Assembly: GCA_000320545.1 (NCBI GenBank) | Contig: ADNK01001974.1 | Coordinates: 1-23,266, forward strand | DNA length: 23,266 nucleotides | Direction: 5' to 3' | Source: Bigelowiella natans CCMP2755 | Taxonomy: Eukaryota; Cercozoa; Chlorarachniophyceae | Shown here: positions 20,645 through 23,266 of the stretch, piece after piece | How the letters are laid out: the number at the start of each line of letters is the position of its first letter | Numbering within the stretch: position 1 is the stretch's first letter | Made by a program: the position numbers and the translations under genes | Notes under the pieces: generated by a model | Told to the model about the DNA's origin: nothing | The model's input: only the letters and a program-made list of their open reading frames with translations | Databases searched by the model: none

Positions 20645-23266
20645 TCATCGCTTTCGGAACTTCACCAACCACCAGGTAATAGATTCCTCTCTAACCTTAT
20701 CTCCTTTGTCGCTTACCCAGAACTCACCTTCGTCCTTAGGTTCGTGTCCATACCAGCCCTCTGCATCAAGGTCCCCCAGGACCTTATACCAGTGCTCAAA
20801 GGGTAAGTCGGGAACAGCTAGGTAGAGTAGCTGATATTTTCCGTCCTTTATTTTCATAGCTACCCTCTCCATATTTCGTAATCCAGGGTAGCCTAGATAG
20901 ACAATCTTCATGCGCCAATCGTCGTTCACCCTGACCTTATTGTTTCCATATTCCACATCGAACTTAGGTCGGGGTCCTAAACAAGGCATTGCTCGCTCCC
21001 ACACAGTAGGGTTTACTTTAACATCCTCTAGGAGCTTCTCACCGATATCATAATTCTTTAGGTGACTGATGTGGCGCAAGGTGACCCTGTTCCCATCATA
21101 GATGTAGTACTGCTTCCTCCCCTTCCTCTCGGTAACCTTTGCAACGCCACCCCAGAAGGGGTCTTGTTTATTTCTCGATCTCAGATTTACCTTGGCCCTA
21201 ACATACTGTCCTTCCTTTAGAACTCGGCCATCGTACGGGACCTTCTCGTCTTCGCTCTCGGTATCGTCGTCGTTGTCGTCGCCTTCTTCCCTCTCCTTAT
21301 CCTTGATACCTCCCCCAGACGTGAAGGTGTCGTTTACTAACCCTTGTATCTTGTCTGGTGTGGTGCTATTTATCCTGCTTAGGTTGGCCAAGGTGCGGTG
21401 GAGTCGCTCTACCTTGGAGTTGGACTGGGCATAGTATACAGGTGAGGCATCAATATTAGGGTGTGGTAGCTGTAGAAGAGAGGTCTCATTATCCACATGT
21501 AACTTCTTTGGTATCTTGTTTATGCTAACTTCATCAGGGATAGCCTGGAGCTCAGACTCCCAGGTACGGTAGCAGTTAGTAAGCCTCTGCTTATATAAGC
21601 CTTTGTTCTTCTTAGCAACGTTGACCTTGATAATCTTTTTAACCCAGCACTTTCCAGTGGCCACATCAACGAAGGTAAGGTAGTGATAGCCATCGTACTT
21701 ATAAACATCAATTTGCACGATATCTAAGAAGTTCCTTGCTTTGATTTTCTTAGATGCACGGCTCTTGCTGGACTCCTTGGTGGCGACGCCTGCCGCCTTC
21801 AAGCTGGAGCACCTGCAGCCACGCAGGTATGTCCTTATCTCTTTTAGCTTGTAGGGCCAGTAGTAATGGTAGAGTAGAGCAGTGATATGGTTTTCTCCTA
21901 CGTGTGCAGGTCCATGGGCGGTAAAGAGAAGGGCTCCCCTGGTCCGCCGTGGCACGTAGGTACGCCTAACATTATTAGTGTATACATATATCCTATCACT
22001 AAGTACCTCATGCTTGTGTTTGTATTTATCCAGGTGTTCTTGAAGGTGCTGGAGCTCCTCTGGCTCAGGCAGGAAGTCGCCGTCCTCGAAGGTAATCGCG
22101 TTAACCATAGGGGTGACCTGGGTAGGGACTTTCTTTTCGAACAGCCTGCTGAAATAGTCAGCAAGCTGCTTGTCTCCTGGTGCGTAGACCACTGTCCTCT
22201 TGTCCCTAAACTCTTCCGTGTCCGCCCTCATAGCTGCATACTCATCGTTAGGCGCTTCGAGCTTGCGGTCGATGCCTAGGAGGGGCTTGTGGTCAGTCAT
22301 TAAGGTGAAGCTGGGCACCGACAGCAGGTAGTATCTTAGTTTCCTCTGCGCCTCAGTCATGGCTTTATACTCTCCTTTTGTAGGGCTGTACTTGGCCTCA
22401 GCTGCTGTGCAGGCCCTGCCCCACACCCGTATGATCTGCTGGTCTTGGGTAAGTACAGCAGCCATACCTAGCTTAGACCAGTCTGTCCATAGGGTAGCTG
22501 GTCTAGTAGTGTCTAGCTTAGCATTCAATAGGGTGTTGCTGCATAACTTTATTAGGTTATCGAAGTGGGCATCAAGGCCAGCCTTGGCCCACACCTTAGC
22601 GAAGCTGAGGCCTACAGAGTTCTCCTTCCGGTAAGCAGTAGTAAAAGCAGCTGCAGTCCTAGCGTAGGTAGGGGAGAACCTACGTAGTATCCAAGCTGCA
22701 GTCTGCAAGAATGACTTTAACTCCTTTGCATTCTTAGGTTTAGGGGCTTGCTGTAGTGCTGCTACTTTCTCGGGGTTTGGGGTGATGCGGCCTTGCTCCA
22801 GGTAATATCCACACCACTTGATTCTTGTAGCTAGGAATGTACACTTCTGCAGTCTAATAGTAAAACCGAAGTGTGCAAACCTAATAAATATATTTTCCAG
22901 GAGGAAGATCTGAGCGACGACTGTGTTGGTACATATTATGTCATCATCCACATACACAAACACAAACACCCACAACACAGACGCCATCCCATCATGTGTG
23001 TATGCCCTGTAGTTCTGACTACTGAACGCATCCCCTGATATGCTTAGGCCGTAAGGGAATACGACGAAGTGCCACTTCCTGTGCCTGCTGGAGAACGCGG
23101 TAATGGGGCGGGAGGTTTTGTGGATGGGTGTCTGCATGTATGATTCATTTTTATCTAGGGAAGAGTAGTATTTGTATCCTATGACGTGTTCAATAACGTC
23201 ATCTATCCTTGGTGTAGTGTCTGGATCCTCTTTATTACTCGGTTGTGGCGGATGAAGTTGTGCGCC
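20645..23266 (-). CDS. pol: Ty3/gypsy-type retrotransposon polyprotein, C-terminal part (RT, RNase H, integrase)
   Basis: The frame is open to the window's right edge, so the start, Gag and protease are not visible. Numbering from the Met at 23137: reverse transcriptase begins upstream (YYSSLD just before that Met), then FPYGLSISGDAF and the YVDDD catalytic box (about 61-65); RNase H with TDWS (about 217), a GEYKAM Glu, TDHKPL and ADYFSRL; integrase with an HGPAHVG...YHYYWP...GCRC zinc-binding region (about 407-440), catalytic D about 476 and 547 and E about 575; and a GPY/F-like WGGVAKVTER module. RT-RNase H-integrase order and the gypsy-type RNase H place it in Ty3/gypsy. About 140 residues of unrecognised sequence follow the GPY/F-like module. 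No stop interrupts the visible part, so the copy may be young. Confidence 0.9.
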   Translation of the reverse strand, partial: GAQLHPPQPSNKEDPDTTPRIDDVIEHVIGYKYYSSLDKNESYMQTPIHKTSRPITAFSSRHRKWHFVVFPYGLSISGDAFSSQNYRAYTHDGMASVLWVFVFVYVDDDIICTNTVVAQIFLLENIFIRFAHFGFTIRLQKCTFLATRIKWCGYYLEQGRITPNPEKVAALQQAPKPKNAKELKSFLQTAAWILRRFSPTYARTAAAFTTAYRKENSVGLSFAKVWAKAGLDAHFDNLIKLCSNTLLNAKLDTTRPATLWTDWSKLGMAAVLTQDQQIIRVWGRACTAAEAKYSPTKGEYKAMTEAQRKLRYYLLSVPSFTLMTDHKPLLGIDRKLEAPNDEYAAMRADTEEFRDKRTVVYAPGDKQLADYFSRLFEKKVPTQVTPMVNAITFEDGDFLPEPEELQHLQEHLDKYKHKHEVLSDRIYVYTNNVRRTYVPRRTRGALLFTAHGPAHVGENHITALLYHYYWPYKLKEIRTYLRGCRCSSLKAAGVATKESSKSRASKKIKARNFLDIVQIDVYKYDGYHYLTFVDVATGKCWVKKIIKVNVAKKNKGLYKQRLTNCYRTWESELQAIPDEVSINKIPKKLHVDNETSLLQLPHPNIDASPVYYAQSNSKVERLHRTLANLSRINSTTPDKIQGLVNDTFTSGGGIKDKEREEGDDNDDDTESEDEKVPYDGRVLKEGQYVRAKVNLRSRNKQDPFWGGVAKVTERKGRKQYYIYDGNRVTLRHISHLKNYDIGEKLLEDVKVNPTVWERAMPCLGPRPKFDVEYGNNKVRVNDDWRMKIVYLGYPGLRNMERVAMKIKDGKYQLLYLAVPDLPFEHWYKVLGDLDAEGWYGHEPKDEGEFWVSDKGDKVREESITWWLVKFRKR

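Larger units (their letters stand above)
20268..23266 (-). mobile_element. LTR retrotransposon, 3' portion
   Basis: Comprises the open pol frame, a 41-bp gap after the stop, the polypurine tract and the 3' LTR, all on the minus strand. The element is cut by the window edge inside reverse transcriptase. It lies about 900 bp upstream of the glycosidase-like gene, in the same orientation. Confidence 0.88.

Noticed and set aside
20645..23266. Possibility that the element is Ty1/copia type
   Set aside because: RNase H directly follows RT and precedes integrase, with gypsy-type TDHKPL and a GPY/F-like module; copia elements place integrase before RT.

Overview
This window looks like nuclear DNA of a single-celled eukaryotic alga with a complex (secondary) plastid. 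Four things point that way: many GT-AG introns of roughly 90-310 bp; dense micro- and mononucleotide repeats; a thylakoid CURT1/CAAD protein that begins with an ER-type signal peptide followed by a transit-peptide-like region; and extracellular proteins with Pro-Thr-rich stalks. The CURT presequence lacks the Phe typical of cryptophyte and heterokont plastid signals. I therefore lean towards a chlorarachniophyte-like alga, but this is inference.

Layout. (1) 1-3362: two divergent copies of a PA14-like, PT-repeat surface-protein gene form an inverted duplication. The right copy (+) is complete. The left copy (-) runs off the window and is frameshifted by a (GT)25 tract. (2) 3363-5583: no gene I can support, apart from a (TC)18 tract. 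(3) 5584-6350 (-): spliced exons of a protein with a twin-arginine, thylakoid-lumen-like presequence. (4) 6700-7855: no gene seen. (5) 7856-10062 (-): a phosphatidylinositol phosphate kinase, reconstructed as eight phase-consistent exons. (6) 11033-11650 (+): the CURT1/CAAD gene, divergent from the kinase. (7) 11651-12975: no gene seen. (8) 14856-19338 (-): an 18-exon gene with a signal peptide, an EGF-like module and a five-bladed-propeller glycosidase-like (GH43-like) domain. Five or six more exons at 12976-14387 encode a Ser/Thr-rich stalk, one membrane span and a short tail, and may be the 3' part of the same gene. (9) 20268-23266 (-): the 3' half of a Ty3/gypsy-type LTR retrotransposon with its 3' LTR; the 5' half lies outside the window.

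Most of the real coding content is split into exons of 28-300 bp that an open-reading-frame scan does not show. I rebuilt it by reading donor and acceptor sites, codon phase and protein-family motifs by eye. No alignment or database search was run. Together the host genes suggest cell-surface recognition and carbohydrate handling (PA14-like, EGF-glycosidase), phosphoinositide signalling and thylakoid architecture. Nothing suggests that they form one pathway.
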